Source of the DNA: Vogesella margarita
GTDB lineage: Bacteria > Pseudomonadota > Gammaproteobacteria > Burkholderiales > Chromobacteriaceae
NCBI RefSeq assembly: GCF_028548475.1
Contig: NZ_JAQQLE010000011.1
Coordinates: 89,682-153,681, forward strand
Direction: 5' to 3'
Length of the DNA stretch: 64,000 nt
Position numbers and translations under genes: made by a program. Numbering within the stretch: position 1 is the first letter of the stretch; every line of letters begins with the position of its first letter. The notes under the pieces were generated by a model. That model was not told the DNA's origin, did not search any database, and was given only the letters and a program-made list of their open reading frames with translations. Shown here in pieces: positions 46,173 to 55,556 of the stretch.

Positions 46173-48179
46173 ATGAAAAAATTTACCCCGCTCGCCCTCG
46201 CCGTTCTCCTTGCCCTGCCCGCCGCCCACGCAAGCCCTGGCGTGACGATACCGGGCTGGAGCATGCCCGGTGTCGACGACGGCCTGGCCGCCGGTCTGGA
46301 CATGATGCTGATCAACACCAGCCTGCTGCGCAACGGCGACAACGTGTGGCAACGCGCACGTGAAGGCTTCCAGCTGCCGGAGGTCAACCCCGAGCTGGTG
46401 CGCCGCCACGAGAAGTACTACACCGCGCGCCCGGAATACCTGCGCCGCACCCTGGACCGCAGCCGCAAATACCTGTTCTACATCATGAACGAAGTGGAAA
46501 AACGCGGCATGCCAACCGAACTGGCCTTCCTGCCGGTGGTGGAAAGCTCCTTCGTGCCGACGGCCAGCTCGCCGGTCGGCGCCGCCGGCCTGTGGCAGTT
46601 CATGCCGGCCACCGGCCGCGAGTACGAGCTGGAACAAACCTGGTGGTACGACGGCCGCCGTGACGTAGTGGAATCCACCCGTGCCGCGCTGGACTACCTG
46701 CAGGTGCTGTACAACCGCTTCGGCGACTGGAACCTGGCGCTGGCCGCCTACAACTGGGGCCAGGGCAACCTGAGCAAGGCGATCAGCCGCGTGCGCGCCC
46801 GCGGTGAAACCGAAACCTACGAAAACATCGCGATGCCGGTCGAGACGCGCAACTACGCGCCGAAACTGCTCGCCATCCGCAACATCATGGCGCAGCCGGA
46901 GAACTTCGGCCTGCGCATCGACGTGCTGCCCAACAAGCCGGCCTTTGTCGCCGTCAGCACCGGCAAGCACATGAACATCGACATCGCGGCCAAGCTGGCA
47001 GAAATGCCGGTCTCCGAGTTCAAGGAGCTCAACCCCGCGTTCAACCTGCCGGTCTATGCCCACAAGAGCGGCCGCCAGATGCTGCTGCCGGCAACCAAGC
47101 TGCACCGCTTCGAGACCAACCTGGCCAAGTGGGACAAGCCGTTGCTGACCTGGCAGGTGCACGTACCGGAGAGCGACCTCAGCGTTACCGAGCTGGCCCA
47201 GCAATTCGACATGAATCCGAACGAGCTGCTGGTCGCCAACAGCCTGCAGGGCAACCGCACCGTCAGTGCCGGTCGCCCGGTGCTGGTGGCGGCCCGCAAT
47301 ACGGATGCCCCGGCGACACTGGAGGCCAGTGACGTCGCCCCGGCCACCGCCCCGGTGCTGCTCGCCAGCAATGAACAGCCGATGGTACGCGTCGCGAGCG
47401 TCAGCGTTGCCGCGACCACCCCGATCGCCAGCGTGACGCCTGCCGTCACCCCGGCCGCAGCCAGCGTCACCAGCAGTGCAGCGGCAAGCCGCGTGATGAC
47501 CGCCGTAGCTACGCCAAGCATCACCCAGACTACCAATAACACGCCGGCGGCTGTAGCCGTAGCGCTGGCGACACCAGCCGTTGCGACTGTCGCCGGCACC
47601 ACCTCTCCAGTAGTGCCAGCAGCCGAGACAGTCAACAGCTCCGCCAGCACCACTCCGGCAATGACCTTAGCCAATGCTAGTGCTCCTGCCGTCGCCCCAA
47701 GCCAGCCGGCCAGCAAACCGCAGGTGACCGTGATCGCCCGCACCAAACCGGCAGTGACCACCGTGGCCAGTACCGCCCCCGAACTGCCGCTGCGTCCGGC
47801 CACCCGCGTGGAAAGCCATGTCGTTGCCAGCGGTGACACGCTGTACAACATCTCGCGCCGCTATAACATGAGCGTGACTGAACTCAAGAGCCTGAATATG
47901 CTGAACAGCGACGCGGTCAAGCTGGGGCAGAACCTGCGCGTGCTGGGCGCCCCGCTCGGCACCGTTACCGCGACCGTGACCTCGCCACTGCGGGCCGTCG
48001 CCTACCAGCAGCCGGTGCGCAAGTCGGCCGAGTACGTGGTGCAGGCGGGTGATACAGTGTTCAGCATCGCCCGCAAGTTCGGCATCCATCACACCGACAT
48101 CCAGCGCTGGAACAACCAGCTGGTTGCCAACCAGATCCAGCCGGGTCAGGTACTGCGCGTCGAGGACGGCGGGCTGTAA
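46173..48179 (+). CDS. mltD: Membrane-bound lytic murein transglycosylase D with LysM repeats
   Basis: Peptidoglycan-cleaving enzyme of 668 residues. A signal peptide (MKKFTPLALAVLLALPAAHA) is followed by an SLT domain; the catalytic glutamate is E124 in PVVESSFVP, with AAGLWQFMPATGREY and AAYNWGQGNL motifs. Then a degenerate LysM (~320-360), a long Ala/Thr/Val/Pro-rich linker (~365-535), and two clear LysM repeats (VASGDTLYNISRRYNMSVTEL; VQAGDTVFSIARKFGIHHTDI). No lipobox is seen, unlike E. coli MltD. Confidence 0.9.
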   Translation: MKKFTPLALAVLLALPAAHASPGVTIPGWSMPGVDDGLAAGLDMMLINTSLLRNGDNVWQRAREGFQLPEVNPELVRRHEKYYTARPEYLRRTLDRSRKYLFYIMNEVEKRGMPTELAFLPVVESSFVPTASSPVGAAGLWQFMPATGREYELEQTWWYDGRRDVVESTRAALDYLQVLYNRFGDWNLALAAYNWGQGNLSKAISRVRARGETETYENIAMPVETRNYAPKLLAIRNIMAQPENFGLRIDVLPNKPAFVAVSTGKHMNIDIAAKLAEMPVSEFKELNPAFNLPVYAHKSGRQMLLPATKLHRFETNLAKWDKPLLTWQVHVPESDLSVTELAQQFDMNPNELLVANSLQGNRTVSAGRPVLVAARNTDAPATLEASDVAPATAPVLLASNEQPMVRVASVSVAATTPIASVTPAVTPAAASVTSSAAASRVMTAVATPSITQTTNNTPAAVAVALATPAVATVAGTTSPVVPAAETVNSSASTTPAMTLANASAPAVAPSQPASKPQVTVIARTKPAVTTVASTAPELPLRPATRVESHVVASGDTLYNISRRYNMSVTELKSLNMLNSDAVKLGQNLRVLGAPLGTVTATVTSPLRAVAYQQPVRKSAEYVVQAGDTVFSIARKFGIHHTDIQRWNNQLVANQIQPGQVLRVEDGGL

Positions 48180-48201
48180 GCCGCACCCGACCAGGCATGA
48201 G

Positions 48202-48233
48202 AAACGCCTTGCACCGGCCGGTGCAAGGCGTTT
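48202..48233. terminator. Bidirectional terminator between mltD and rdgC
   Basis: Perfect 16-base arms (AAACGCCTTGCACCGG and complement), U-run on the plus strand side and A-run on the other; serves mltD and possibly the convergent rdgC. Confidence 0.88.
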
Positions 48234-48293
48234 TTCATGGTGACCACGCCAGCAAGGCTGTCCTGCCACCAACGGCGGCAGGCACCCACAAGA

Positions 48294-49283
48294 TCAGTCC
48301 CAGGGCACGTCAACCGCGCCAGGCGCGGCAGCAGCTGGCGCAGCCGCTGTGGCCGGAGCAGCGACCGGCGATGCAGGGCTGGCCGCATCCTGCAAGCCGC
48401 CCAGCGCCTGTACCAGATCGTCGATCAGCTCGCCCAGCTCCTCGCTCATCAGCAGGAAGGTCGCCTCGAACAGGCTGGCGGCATCGTCTCCCGCCTGGCT
48501 GGCCTCTTCCTGCAGCACATCGAGAAACTGCAGCTTTTTCAGTTGCAGGGTATCGGTCAGCGTGAAGCGGATGCGCTCGCGCCAGATCAGACCGAGACGG
48601 GTCACCTGCTTGCCGGTGGCGATGTGCTGACGGATCTCGTCCGCGGTCAGGTCCATGCGGGTGCAGCGCACGACCGCGCCGTTTTCCGAGCTGTCCTTCA
48701 GCTCGCAGTCGGAATCCAGCACGAAGTCGCCGCTGGCCTCGCCCGCCGCCAGCCAGTCTGTCATCAGCGTGTGCGGCGACAGCGCCGTGCGTGGCAGCGT
48801 GGCCGGCAGTGGCGGCATCGCCTCGCGCAGATTGCTTAGCAACGCCTCGGCCTTGCTGGCGGAACCGCTATCCACCACCAGCCAGCCACGCGCCAGATCG
48901 AAATAGGCGGCCGTGCGGCTGGTACGGGTGAAGGCGCGCGGCAGCAGGTCGTCGGTGATCTGCTCCTTCATCGCCAGCTTTTCCTTGCGGCCAACCTTGC
49001 GCAGCTCCTGCTGCTCGATCTCGCGCAGCTTGGCGTCCAGGAAGTCGCGGATCACGCCGGCCGGCAACACCTTGTCCTCACGGCGCAGCGACAGCAACAG
49101 GCGCTCGCGCTGCACATACAGCGGCTCGTCGAGATGCGGCGCGGGGGCGCCCCAGCCCTCGCTGAACCAGTCCAGACCGGAACAGCGCTGGAACTGGCGC
49201 ACGGTCAGCGCATCGGCCAGCTTGCTGGCCACGATCTGCTCCGGGGCAGGCAGATGGTAAAAACTGAGTTGTCGGAACCACAT
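48294..49283 (-). CDS. rdgC: Recombination-associated protein RdgC
   Basis: Ring-shaped DNA-binding protein (329 residues) that modulates RecA. The family N terminus MWFRQLSFYHLPAPE, the GWGAPAPHLDEPLYVQ region and the RMDLTADEIRQHIATGKQVTRLGLIW core are typical. The last ~30 residues are an Ala/Pro-rich tail extending past the usual end. A full GTTGGCCGC word encodes KVGRK here (48986-48998). Confidence 0.93.
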   Translation of the reverse strand: MWFRQLSFYHLPAPEQIVASKLADALTVRQFQRCSGLDWFSEGWGAPAPHLDEPLYVQRERLLLSLRREDKVLPAGVIRDFLDAKLREIEQQELRKVGRKEKLAMKEQITDDLLPRAFTRTSRTAAYFDLARGWLVVDSGSASKAEALLSNLREAMPPLPATLPRTALSPHTLMTDWLAAGEASGDFVLDSDCELKDSSENGAVVRCTRMDLTADEIRQHIATGKQVTRLGLIWRERIRFTLTDTLQLKKLQFLDVLQEEASQAGDDAASLFEATFLLMSEELGELIDDLVQALGGLQDAASPASPVAAPATAAAPAAAAPGAVDVPWD

Positions 49284-49331
49284 GATATTGACTTGAATTA
49301 TCCAGAAGAAGGGAACGGTCGCGACGCCCGA

Positions 49332-50096
49332 TCAGGCCATTTTGGTCAGCGCGCGACGGATAGCCAGCAGATCCTGCCACGCCTTGGCTTTTTCGCCAGG
49401 GCTGCGCAACAGATACGCCGGATGGAATGTAACGAACAAGGGGATGCCCTGGTACTGGTGCGTCTCGCGCCGCAGTGCGCCGATGGCGGCATCGCTCTGC
49501 AACAGTGCGTGGGCGGCGAAGCGGCCCAGCGTCACCAGCACGTCCGGTTTGACGTGGGCAATCTGCCAGCGCAGGTAGTCGGCACAGGCGGCCATTTCGT
49601 CGGCCGCCGGATTGCGGTTGCCCGGCGGACGGCACTTCAGCACATTGGCGATGAAAACATCGTCCTGACCCAGGCCGATGGCAGCCAGCATATTGTCCAG
49701 CAGCTGTCCGGCCTTACCAACGAAGGGCAGGCCCTGCTTGTCCTCTTCCGCCCCCGGCGCCTCGCCGACCAGCATCAGGCGCGCCCGCTGATTGCCCTTG
49801 CCGAACACTGTCTGGGTGCGAGTCTGGCACAGGCCGCAGGCGGTACAGTTTGCCACCTGCTGCTGCAGGTCCGCCCAGTCCGGCAACGCGGCTGGTTCGG
49901 CAACAAGCGGCACCGGCATGCCCTCCGCCTGCGGCACGGGTGCGGCGGGCACTGGCACAGCGGCTGCAGCAGGCACAAGGTTGGCCGCAACCGGCGCCAG
50001 GGCGGGTGTCAGTACCGGCTCCGGCTCTGTTCCGCGGCGCAAGCGCCAGCGCGGCGCCAGCCCCAGTTCGCGAAGCAGCAGATGCTGGCGGCTCAT
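49332..50096 (-). CDS. Uracil-DNA glycosylase family 4/5 (Fe-S, type A-like)
   Basis: Removes uracil from DNA; about 254 residues. A poorly conserved Ala/Pro/Val-rich N-terminal linker (~25-75) precedes the catalytic domain with the iron-sulfur cysteines (NCTACGLC, LKCRPPGNRNP), the active-site GEAPGAEEDKQGLPFVGKAG and the closing TFHPAYLLR. The start overlaps the rimI stop (ATGA). The open frame reaching 50471 runs over rimI and is rejected. Confidence 0.88.
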   Translation of the reverse strand: MSRQHLLLRELGLAPRWRLRRGTEPEPVLTPALAPVAANLVPAAAAVPVPAAPVPQAEGMPVPLVAEPAALPDWADLQQQVANCTACGLCQTRTQTVFGKGNQRARLMLVGEAPGAEEDKQGLPFVGKAGQLLDNMLAAIGLGQDDVFIANVLKCRPPGNRNPAADEMAACADYLRWQIAHVKPDVLVTLGRFAAHALLQSDAAIGALRRETHQYQGIPLFVTFHPAYLLRSPGEKAKAWQDLLAIRRALTKMA

Positions 50097-50539
50097 AGCG
50101 GGCACTCCATCAGCAAGGCATCCTCGCGGCCGTGTTCGTGCCGGTAGTAACCCTTGCGCACGCCGCAGTCGACAAAGCCGAGCGCGCGGTACAGGCCGAT
50201 GGCGGCGACATTGCCGGCGCGCACCTCCAGCAGGCAACGCGTGACACCGGCCGCCTTGGCCTCGTTCATGGCCGCCTGCAACACGGTGCGGGCATGGCCA
50301 CGGCGCTGTGCGGCCAACGGCACGAAAATATTGTGGATGTGCAATTCGTCCAGGATCTGCTCGGACACCAGCACCGCCAGCCATTGTTCGGCCTGCGGCA
50401 ACACCTGCACCCGCTCGCTTGCGGAAGCCAGTGTTTGCGCGTAGACCGCCACGGCCCACGGATGCGCGCACACCGCCGACTCCAGCTGGTGCAACGCTTC
50501 GGCCAGCGCCGGATCGGACAGCCGACGCAGCTCAGCCAT
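50093..50539 (-). CDS. rimI: Ribosomal-protein-S18 alanine N-acetyltransferase
   Basis: GNAT acetyltransferase of 148 residues with the acetyl-CoA loop AAQRRGHARTVLQAAMNEAKA and a C-terminal ALGFVDCGVRKGYYRH motif, matching RimI. Overlaps the tsaB stop by 8 bases and the glycosylase start by 4, so all three are one operon. Confidence 0.92.
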   Translation of the reverse strand: MAELRRLSDPALAEALHQLESAVCAHPWAVAVYAQTLASASERVQVLPQAEQWLAVLVSEQILDELHIHNIFVPLAAQRRGHARTVLQAAMNEAKAAGVTRCLLEVRAGNVAAIGLYRALGFVDCGVRKGYYRHEHGREDALLMECPL

Positions 50540-51173
50540 GCTTGCGGGCTTGCTGTTCGGCGGCGGTCAGCGCCACCTTGTCGCGGATATACAGCAGCCC
50601 CGCCGCCTCCGGCGCAACGGCGGCATAGCCGCCACGGCGCACCAGCCGGATATAGCTGGCCGCATCCGGACGCAGCTCGCACGCGCTCTTGCCTGGGTGA
50701 TTCAGCTCCTGTGCGCAATCCCCCGCCAGCAGCGGGATATCGGCGGGAACGGACAATGCGGCGCGCGGCTGCAAGGTGATCGGGGTTTGCGCCACGCCGT
50801 CGCGATAGCTCGCAGTGTAGACCTCGTTCATGCGCGCATCCATCACCACCTGCACCGCCGGCGCGCCGGACTGGAAGGCAATCACGTCCAGCGTCGGCAC
50901 CGGGATCAGCGGCAAGTCATGGGCCAGCGCCAGCCCCTGCGCGATGCCGCAGCCGATGCGCAAACCGGTGAAGGCTCCCGGCCCCTGGCCGTAGATGATG
51001 CCGTCCAGTTCGGCGAGGCCGATGCCGCTATCGGCCAGCAGACGCTGGATCAGCGGCAGGGTCTCTTCGGAGTGGCCGTTCACCACCGGCAGCGTTGCCG
51101 AGAAAAAACACTCGCCCACGGCGACAGCAATCGAAACATGCGTGTTCGACGTATCGATAGCCAGATACTTCAT
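50532..51173 (-). CDS. tsaB: tRNA threonylcarbamoyladenosine biosynthesis protein TsaB
   Basis: Essential partner of TsaD in making t6A37 of tRNA. The ASKHA-like N terminus MKYLAIDTSNTHVSIAV, the SEETLPLIQRLL and YGQGPGAFTGLRIGCGIAQGLA motifs are diagnostic; 213 residues. First gene of the tsaB-rimI-glycosylase operon. Confidence 0.95.
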   Translation of the reverse strand: MKYLAIDTSNTHVSIAVAVGECFFSATLPVVNGHSEETLPLIQRLLADSGIGLAELDGIIYGQGPGAFTGLRIGCGIAQGLALAHDLPLIPVPTLDVIAFQSGAPAVQVVMDARMNEVYTASYRDGVAQTPITLQPRAALSVPADIPLLAGDCAQELNHPGKSACELRPDAASYIRLVRRGGYAAVAPEAAGLLYIRDKVALTAAEQQARKHG

Positions 51174-51206
51174 GATTTGAGTTAACCGAGAGAAACAGAG
51201 GGGTGA

Positions 51207-52424
51207 TTATAGACTAAGCTCTTCCACCCAAGAGAGTGCACTGGTGTGCAACAGGTTCAAGGCCTCGGCCTCGATGTTCAGACGCTGCGCCAGTTGCGGC
51301 AGATTGTCGGTACCGGCTTCCATCGCCAGCACCAGTTCCAGGCACAGGCCATAGCGGCCGGCATGCAGCATCAGCGCCTCGCAAATCTCTTCCGGCAGGT
51401 TGAGATGCTCCAGCGCCAACGCGATCGGCATGTCGAAAATCACGTCCAGCAAGGAGAACATGCCGGTGATGAAGAAACTGTCGGCAACATCGGACGACAG
51501 GCCGGACTCCAGCGCGATCAGCTCCATCATGCGCGCGCGCGACACCGCAGTTTTCTGCAGCGCGGCCGGCATCAGGCCGTTTTCCGAACTGGTCACCAGC
51601 AACAGCGTCAGCCAGCGGTACAGGCGCTTGTAGCCCAGCACCGTCAAGGCGTGCGAGAAGGAGCTGATGGTGGTATTCAGCCCGGCTGCGGCCGAGTTGA
51701 CGTAGCGCAGCAGCTTGAAGGACAGCGCAACGTCGGTTTTCAGTACCGCCTCCACCTCTTTCAGCGCCGCATCCTGACGCAACAGGTTCAGCAGCTTGAG
51801 GGTATTGGCAAAGCTTGGGTGAATCACCTTGGCGGACAGGGTTTCCGGCTTGGCAAAGTAGTAACCCTGATAGCCGTCCAGCCCCAGATCGCGGGCCAGA
51901 TGGTAGTGCTCGTAGGTTTCGACACGCTCGGCGATACGGATCACCGGATAGCTTCGCAAACGCACCGCCAGCGTCTGGAAGGCCTGCGCGTCCATCGACT
52001 GCACATCCAGCTTGACGTAGTTGGCCAGGTCGAGGAATGCCACCGCCGGCGACTCGAACGAGAAACCGTCCAACGCCACCCCGAAGCCAAGGGAGCGCAG
52101 GTGACGGACACGGGACAGCAACTCATTGGAAGGCGTCAGCTTGCCGGAGAGCTCCAGCACGACCCGCCGTGGCGGCAGCAGCTCCAGGAAGTCGCTGCCT
52201 ATCATCGACTCGCCAACGTTGATGAAGGCCAGCTTGTTGCCGATCAGCCAGCTGGTACCCATGTTATTCAGGGTATTGACCAGCACCTCGGTATCGGCAT
52301 CCAGCTCGGCATGCCGCCCGATCTCGGTCGAGGTTGCACTTTCACGGAACAGCAGCTCATAGCCGATGAGCTGCTGATTACGGTTCAGGACAGGCTGTCT
52401 TCCCAAAAAAGCCGATACGGACAT
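51207..52424 (-). CDS. EAL/HDOD-domain protein (YuxH-type)
   Basis: A 405-residue protein with an N-terminal EAL domain (~1-200) and a C-terminal HDOD domain (~205-395). The EAL motif reads ELLFR and later metal-binding residues are poorly kept, so it probably binds c-di-GMP without hydrolysing it. HDOD domains lack the HD catalytic pair and act as signalling scaffolds. It follows cheA by 11 bases on the same strand, suggesting a role in motility/chemotaxis signalling. Confidence 0.87.
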   Translation of the reverse strand: MSVSAFLGRQPVLNRNQQLIGYELLFRESATSTEIGRHAELDADTEVLVNTLNNMGTSWLIGNKLAFINVGESMIGSDFLELLPPRRVVLELSGKLTPSNELLSRVRHLRSLGFGVALDGFSFESPAVAFLDLANYVKLDVQSMDAQAFQTLAVRLRSYPVIRIAERVETYEHYHLARDLGLDGYQGYYFAKPETLSAKVIHPSFANTLKLLNLLRQDAALKEVEAVLKTDVALSFKLLRYVNSAAAGLNTTISSFSHALTVLGYKRLYRWLTLLLVTSSENGLMPAALQKTAVSRARMMELIALESGLSSDVADSFFITGMFSLLDVIFDMPIALALEHLNLPEEICEALMLHAGRYGLCLELVLAMEAGTDNLPQLAQRLNIEAEALNLLHTSALSWVEELSL

Positions 52425-52435
52425 TACAGGCAGGC

Positions 52436-54301
52436 TCAGTAAGAATAATTATCAGCATTGCGCAGCATCATCGTGCCGCTACCCGATGCATCCGCCTGCC
52501 CTGACAGCAAGTCTTCCATGTCCAGCACCAGTACTACCGAACCGTCACCGGACAGGGTCGCACCGGCAACCCCCTTCGGACGGATGTTCTGCAGCGGCTT
52601 GATCACCACATCGTCACGACCGACAAAGGAGTCGACGGCGAGGATGAAGGACTTCTCGGCGGATTGCATCAGCACACCGAATTGCGGCTTCTGGGTCGGC
52701 GCCCAGTTCAGCAGGTTGGCCAGCGTCTTCAACGGCAGGATCTCGTCGCGTACCACGATGGTTGGCCGCCCGGAAACCTCCTGGATGGCAGAGACATCGA
52801 TAGGAATGATTTCGCGCACCATGGCCAGCGGTACGGCAAATGGCTGGTTGCAGGCACGAACCACCAGCACTGGGAGGATAGCCAGTGTCAGCGGCAGAGA
52901 GATGCTGATCCGGGTACCGACACCTTGCTCAGAGTTGATGTCGATACGGCCATTCAGCTTCTGGATATTGGTCCGTACCACATCCATGCCGACACCACGG
53001 CCGGACACGTTCGAAATCTGGTCCTTGGTGGAGAAGCCCGGCAGGAAAATCAGCTGCAGGCACTGCTTCTCGTCGAGACCGTTTGCTGTTTCCGCGTCGA
53101 TCAGGCCTTTTTCGATGGCCTTACGGCGCAGTGCCTCGGGATTCATCCCCTTGCCGTCATCGGTGATCTCGATGACGATATGATCGCCGACCTGCTCGGC
53201 CGACAGCTGCACCAGCGACTGCGGCTTCTTGCCGACGCTGATGCGCTCCTCGGAGGATTCGACACCGTGGTCGACCGCATTGCGCACCAGATGCACCAGC
53301 GGATCGTTCAGGTCCTCAATCATGGTCTTGTCGAGTTCAGTCTCCTCGCCAGTAATGACCAGCTCGACTTCCTTGCCCAATTGTCGCGCCAGATCACGCG
53401 CCAGACGCGGATACTTCTGGAACAGACGGCCGATCGGCTGCATGCGGGTCTTCATCACCGCATTCTGCAAATCGCTGACCAGCAGATCCAACTGGCTGAT
53501 CGCCTCGTCGAGGGAGCGCAGGGTATGCGTCTCCATATTGCCCTGCAGGATTTCGGTACGCAGCGTGGTCAGGCGGTTCTTGGTCAGACCGATTTCACCG
53601 GACAGGTTCAGCACCTGATCCAGACGGACGGTATCGATACGAATGGTGTTTTCCGGCGGCGCACTGGCCATGCCTTGCTGTGGCGCCACTTTTGCCGGTA
53701 CCGGCTTGGCTGCCACGACCGGCATCGCCGGCGTCTCGACCACAGCCTCAACCACCGGCGCAGCAACAGCTGCGGACGGCGCCGGCGTCGATGCAGCCGC
53801 AGCCGTGGCCTTGGTTACCGCGGCGTGCAGCACATTCCAGTCCGGTGTATTGGCAGCGGCAGCCGGTGTCGCTGCAGGCGCAGCAACCGGTGCCGCAGGG
53901 ACCGCCAGATTACCAGCCAATGCACTATCCAGCGCCGCGAGCAGACCGGCATCCGGCACGGCCGGCGACAATCCTTGCGACAGGGTGGTGAACATGCCAC
54001 GCACCACGCCGGTTGCATCCAGGATCACATCCATCAGCTCAGACGACAGCGGCAACTCGCCATTGCGCAGCTTGTCGAAAAGGTTCTCGGTACGGTGACA
54101 AATGGTCACCATTGCCGACACATTCAGAAAGCCGGCTCCGCCCTTGATGGTATGGAAGCCCCGGAAGATATCATTCAGCAACGCCTTGTCATTAGGCCGT
54201 TTCTCGAGCTCGCACAGCTTGTTGTCGACATCGGACAACAGCTCGGTGGACTCGAGCAGGAAATCCTGCATCAGATCTTCCATACCTGCAAAGTCGCTCA
54301 T
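52436..54301 (-). CDS. cheA: Chemotaxis histidine kinase CheA lacking a P2 domain
   Basis: CheA of about 621 residues. P1 (HPt) has H50 in FHTIKGGAGF; the region where P2 should be (~125-215) is an Ala/Val/Pro-rich, low-complexity linker with no visible CheY-docking fold; then P3 dimerisation (LDQVLNLSGEIGLTKNRL), P4 kinase with N box VRNAVDHGVES and G boxes ITDDGKGMNP and GRGVGMDVV, and P5 CheW-like. Start 54301 follows AAGGAAG; the frame to 54385 is rejected. Last chemotaxis gene of cheV-cheV-cheY-cheZ-cheA. Confidence 0.93.
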   Translation of the reverse strand: MSDFAGMEDLMQDFLLESTELLSDVDNKLCELEKRPNDKALLNDIFRGFHTIKGGAGFLNVSAMVTICHRTENLFDKLRNGELPLSSELMDVILDATGVVRGMFTTLSQGLSPAVPDAGLLAALDSALAGNLAVPAAPVAAPAATPAAAANTPDWNVLHAAVTKATAAAASTPAPSAAVAAPVVEAVVETPAMPVVAAKPVPAKVAPQQGMASAPPENTIRIDTVRLDQVLNLSGEIGLTKNRLTTLRTEILQGNMETHTLRSLDEAISQLDLLVSDLQNAVMKTRMQPIGRLFQKYPRLARDLARQLGKEVELVITGEETELDKTMIEDLNDPLVHLVRNAVDHGVESSEERISVGKKPQSLVQLSAEQVGDHIVIEITDDGKGMNPEALRRKAIEKGLIDAETANGLDEKQCLQLIFLPGFSTKDQISNVSGRGVGMDVVRTNIQKLNGRIDINSEQGVGTRISISLPLTLAILPVLVVRACNQPFAVPLAMVREIIPIDVSAIQEVSGRPTIVVRDEILPLKTLANLLNWAPTQKPQFGVLMQSAEKSFILAVDSFVGRDDVVIKPLQNIRPKGVAGATLSGDGSVVLVLDMEDLLSGQADASGSGTMMLRNADNYSY

Positions 54302-54356
54302 TTTGACTTCCTTTTCATTATCGGCCCGCAGTAGACGGCCTAGACGATCTCGCGTC

Positions 54357-55088
54357 TTAGAAACCCAAGCTTTCCAGCAAATCATCCACTTGCTGCTGAT
54401 TGGTCACCACGTCGGAACGGCCATCAGGGTTCACGACTGGCCCCTGCAACAGATCAGTGCCGAGCTCCACTTTCTTCTCGGCCGGCAGGTATTCGATCAG
54501 CACGGTCAGCAGCTCGCTTTCCAGCGTTTTGACCATGTCCATGACCTTCTTGATCACTTGCCCGGTCAGATCCTGGAAATCCTGAGCCATCACGATTTCC
54601 AGCAACTGGGCATTGGTTGCCGCCGTCTGTTGCGGTGCCTGCGCCAGGAATCGGCGGGTATCAGCAGCCAGCAGCTTGAAATCGTCAACGGACAACTGGT
54701 TGGCAAACAACTGGTCCCAACGCCCCGACAGGCTTGCGGACTGGGACTGCAGCTCATCCTGGATCGGACGGGCAATATCGGTGGCATTCAGCACACGCTC
54801 TGCAGCATTGGCTGTCAGCGTGGCGATGTAACCCAAACGGTCCTTGGCATCGGGAATGGCATCCGCCACTTTTTCCAGGGACTTGTCGTACCCCAGCTCG
54901 CGCAGTGCATCGTGCAGCTTGCGGGTCATTTGCCCGATCTGGGCATAAATTGCCAACGCAGCCTGGGGATTCGCGCCATCAACCTCTATCGAGGATGCCT
55001 CTTGTTGAGAGGCCTGCTGTTTGGCAATGCTTTCAAATAGAGCTTCCAGCTCTGGCGAGTCGCCACTTTCAAGAAGATGATCCGGCAC
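54357..55088 (-). CDS. cheZ: CheY-P phosphatase CheZ
   Basis: All-helical chemotaxis phosphatase of about 243 residues. The catalytic motif QDFQDLTGQVIKKV, with the Asp and Gln of CheZ, is intact; a central long hairpin and a C-terminal CheY-docking helix (QQVDDLLESLGF) are seen. The start is probably a GTG at 55088 with an AGGAG site eight bases upstream; the frame is open to a TTG at 55106, whose upstream has no site. Confidence 0.93.
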   Translation of the reverse strand: MPDHLLESGDSPELEALFESIAKQQASQQEASSIEVDGANPQAALAIYAQIGQMTRKLHDALRELGYDKSLEKVADAIPDAKDRLGYIATLTANAAERVLNATDIARPIQDELQSQSASLSGRWDQLFANQLSVDDFKLLAADTRRFLAQAPQQTAATNAQLLEIVMAQDFQDLTGQVIKKVMDMVKTLESELLTVLIEYLPAEKKVELGTDLLQGPVVNPDGRSDVVTNQQQVDDLLESLGF

Positions 55089-55122
55089 GACAATTTCTCC
55101 TGGCAAACAGTACAGGCTGCTT

Positions 55123-55512
55123 TTATTTGTTTAGGCTCTGGAAGATCTTGCCCATCTTTTCTTCCAGTGTCGCGGCAGTAAATGGCTTCACGATATAGCC
55201 ACTGGCCCCCGCCGTTGCGGCCTCGATGATGTTCTCGCGTTTCGCTTCTGCGGTAATCATCAGGAACGGCAGTGTCTTCAGCTGCGGATCGGCCCGCACC
55301 GCACGCAGCAGTTCGATACCGGTCATGTTCGGCATGTTCCAGTCGGAGACGATGAAGTCGAAATGCTGTGTCTTCAGCTTGTGCAATGCGACTTGGCCAT
55401 CCTCGGCCTCGTCCACATTGGTAATGCCCAACTCCTTCAGGAGGTTGCGCACAATCCTTCTCATTGTTGAGAAATCATCAACAACCAGAAATCTCATATT
55501 TTTATCAATCAT
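55123..55512 (-). CDS. cheY: Chemotaxis response regulator CheY
   Basis: Single receiver domain (129 residues) with acidic pocket D12/D13, phosphorylation site D57 (VSDWNMP), T87 and K109, exactly aligned with E. coli CheY. AGGAAAAAGG precedes the start. Lies between cheV and cheZ. Confidence 0.97.
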   Translation of the reverse strand: MIDKNMRFLVVDDFSTMRRIVRNLLKELGITNVDEAEDGQVALHKLKTQHFDFIVSDWNMPNMTGIELLRAVRADPQLKTLPFLMITAEAKRENIIEAATAGASGYIVKPFTAATLEEKMGKIFQSLNK

Positions 55513-55556
55513 TGCCTTTTTCCTGACCTGATATCCATTCCCAGCTTATTTTGTTC

